Assembly (NCBI GenBank): GCA_023399095.1
Contig: JAEWQS010000081.1
Location: 1-64,000 of the forward strand
Direction of reading: 5' to 3'
DNA length: 64,000 nucleotides
Source of the DNA: Bacillota bacterium
Lineage (GTDB): Bacteria > Bacillota > Clostridia > Christensenellales > SZUA-584
Shown: positions 63,353 through 64,000 of the stretch, one piece after another
Layout of the letters: each line of letters opens with the position of its first letter
Numbering within the stretch: position 1 is the stretch's first letter
Notes under the pieces: generated by a model
What the model was told of the DNA's origin: nothing
The model's input: only the letters and a program-made list of their open reading frames with translations
The model's database searches: none
Program-made: the position numbers and the translations under genes

Positions 63353-64000
63353 TCACCTCTCCAAATCTTTCTTTTTCGGCGGGAAATCACGCTGAAAATC
63401 CCGTTCCTGATTCACGCGCCGGTACAGGTCCCGCACGGCGTCCGTGCGGCGGTCATAATAGTGGCCCCATTCGCAGCTCTTGTTGTCCCGGCTGCTCTGC
63501 CATGTGACAAAGGGCTGGACGGCGCGTGGGTTTTCCGCCAGCACAAACGCCTTGTTGCCAATCGGGACGCTGACCGTAACGGTATAACCGGATATGGAGT
63601 TTCGCTCTGAAACGGGAAGCGTGTCCGGCTCCAGAAATAGCGGTACGGGCGTAAAACCGAAGGAGTCCACATAATGGGCGTTGGCGGCTCCATCCTTTAA
63701 GATGACCACCACATCGCTAACCGACAGGGAGTGCATCTTGCGCCCGAAAGGGCGCTCATCAGCGTTGTGCAGCGCAAACAAATGCTCCAAGGATTGCCCC
63801 GGCGCAAGCATCCCGGCGTATGCCCGTGTGTAGTCCAGCGGTTGAAAGGCGTTCCGCGCTTCCTCAAAGGAGCGGAACGCGTAATCCGTATGGCGCGTGC
63901 TTCGTATCTGGTGGATTTCGTACATGCCGATGTCCTCCGGGCGCTTATCGCTTGGTGCGAACACCGCGCCCTTTTCCGCCTGCTCCTGGGCAAAAACGCC
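63353..64000 (-). CDS. YodL-domain ICE protein, partial
   Basis: The frame is open to the right edge, so the N-terminus is outside the window. The visible 215 residues include a YodL domain: Tyr-Glu-Ile-His-Gln-Ile, Leu-Ala-Pro-Gly-Gln-Ser-Leu-Glu, His-Ser-Leu-Ser-Val-Ser-Asp-Val-Val-Val and Ala-His-Tyr-Val-Asp-Ser-Phe-Gly-Phe. YodL proteins are frequent accessory factors in conjugative elements and their biochemical role is not established. Confidence 0.75.
   Translation of the reverse strand, partial: GVFAQEQAEKGAVFAPSDKRPEDIGMYEIHQIRSTRHTDYAFRSFEEARNAFQPLDYTRAYAGMLAPGQSLEHLFALHNADERPFGRKMHSLSVSDVVVILKDGAANAHYVDSFGFTPVPLFLEPDTLPVSERNSISGYTVTVSVPIGNKAFVLAENPRAVQPFVTWQSSRDNKSCEWGHYYDRRTDAVRDLYRRVNQERDFQRDFPPKKKDLER

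Overview
The window looks like Bacillota DNA, most likely a gut-type member of the Clostridia. Ribosome binding sites are strong (GGAGG-type), lipoboxes are of the Gram-positive kind, and the right half is a Tn1549/CTn-like integrative and conjugative element (ICE). No rRNA, tRNA or CRISPR array was seen, so the species cannot be named. Nearly everything is on the minus strand, so transcription runs from right to left.

Bases 1-3800 hold regulators: the end of a LuxR-type regulator, a sigma-70 region 4 protein preceded by a small ORF that runs through an intrinsic terminator, a winged-helix response-regulator-like protein, and a large HTH protein. Bases 3859-24783 are an accessory island. It has at least eleven genes, long and very short, that share one N-terminal cap (Met-Gly-Leu/Phe-Phe, Pro, Trp, then Lys-Ala..Ala-Val) followed in the long ones by HEAT-like alpha-helical repeats. 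Among them are a tandem radical SAM/SPASM enzyme, a DUF2225-like protein, small zinc-ribbon proteins, LRR lipoproteins and an HTH regulator. A roughly 105-residue C-terminal domain ending in a Cys-His-x-Asp..Tyr-x-Phe motif occurs three times in two of the HEAT proteins. Several genes here carry single-base frameshifts, mostly in the cysteine-rich parts. I recognise no described system with this composition, and it is the best candidate for something new in the window.

Bases 24804-30200 hold a NUDIX hydrolase, three small membrane or beta-rich proteins, a receptor-like Ser/Thr kinase with an extracellular LRR domain preceded by two HTH genes, and a SLOG-family gene with an in-frame stop. A divergent XRE regulator (30348-30662) and a strong terminator separate this from the ICE.

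Bases 30731-64000 are the conjugation module: NlpC/P60 hydrolase, VirB4, PrgI, TrbL-like, Maff2-like, VirD4, an LtrC/ArdC-like protein, PcfB-like, relaxase, MobC, an oriT-like triple hairpin, a PcfM-like protein and a toprim primase. A type I restriction-modification operon with a PrrC-like ATPase between hsdS and hsdM, plus a one-chain HipB-HipA protein, sits between the primase and a giant methylase/helicase gene. That giant gene has a stop at codon 5 and contains an overprinted tnpV gene with its own ribosome binding site. YodL-type and other ICE accessory genes continue past the right edge. No integrase is visible, so the ICE ends are outside the window or lost. Whether the HEAT/radical SAM island is ICE cargo or host chromosome cannot be decided from this sequence.
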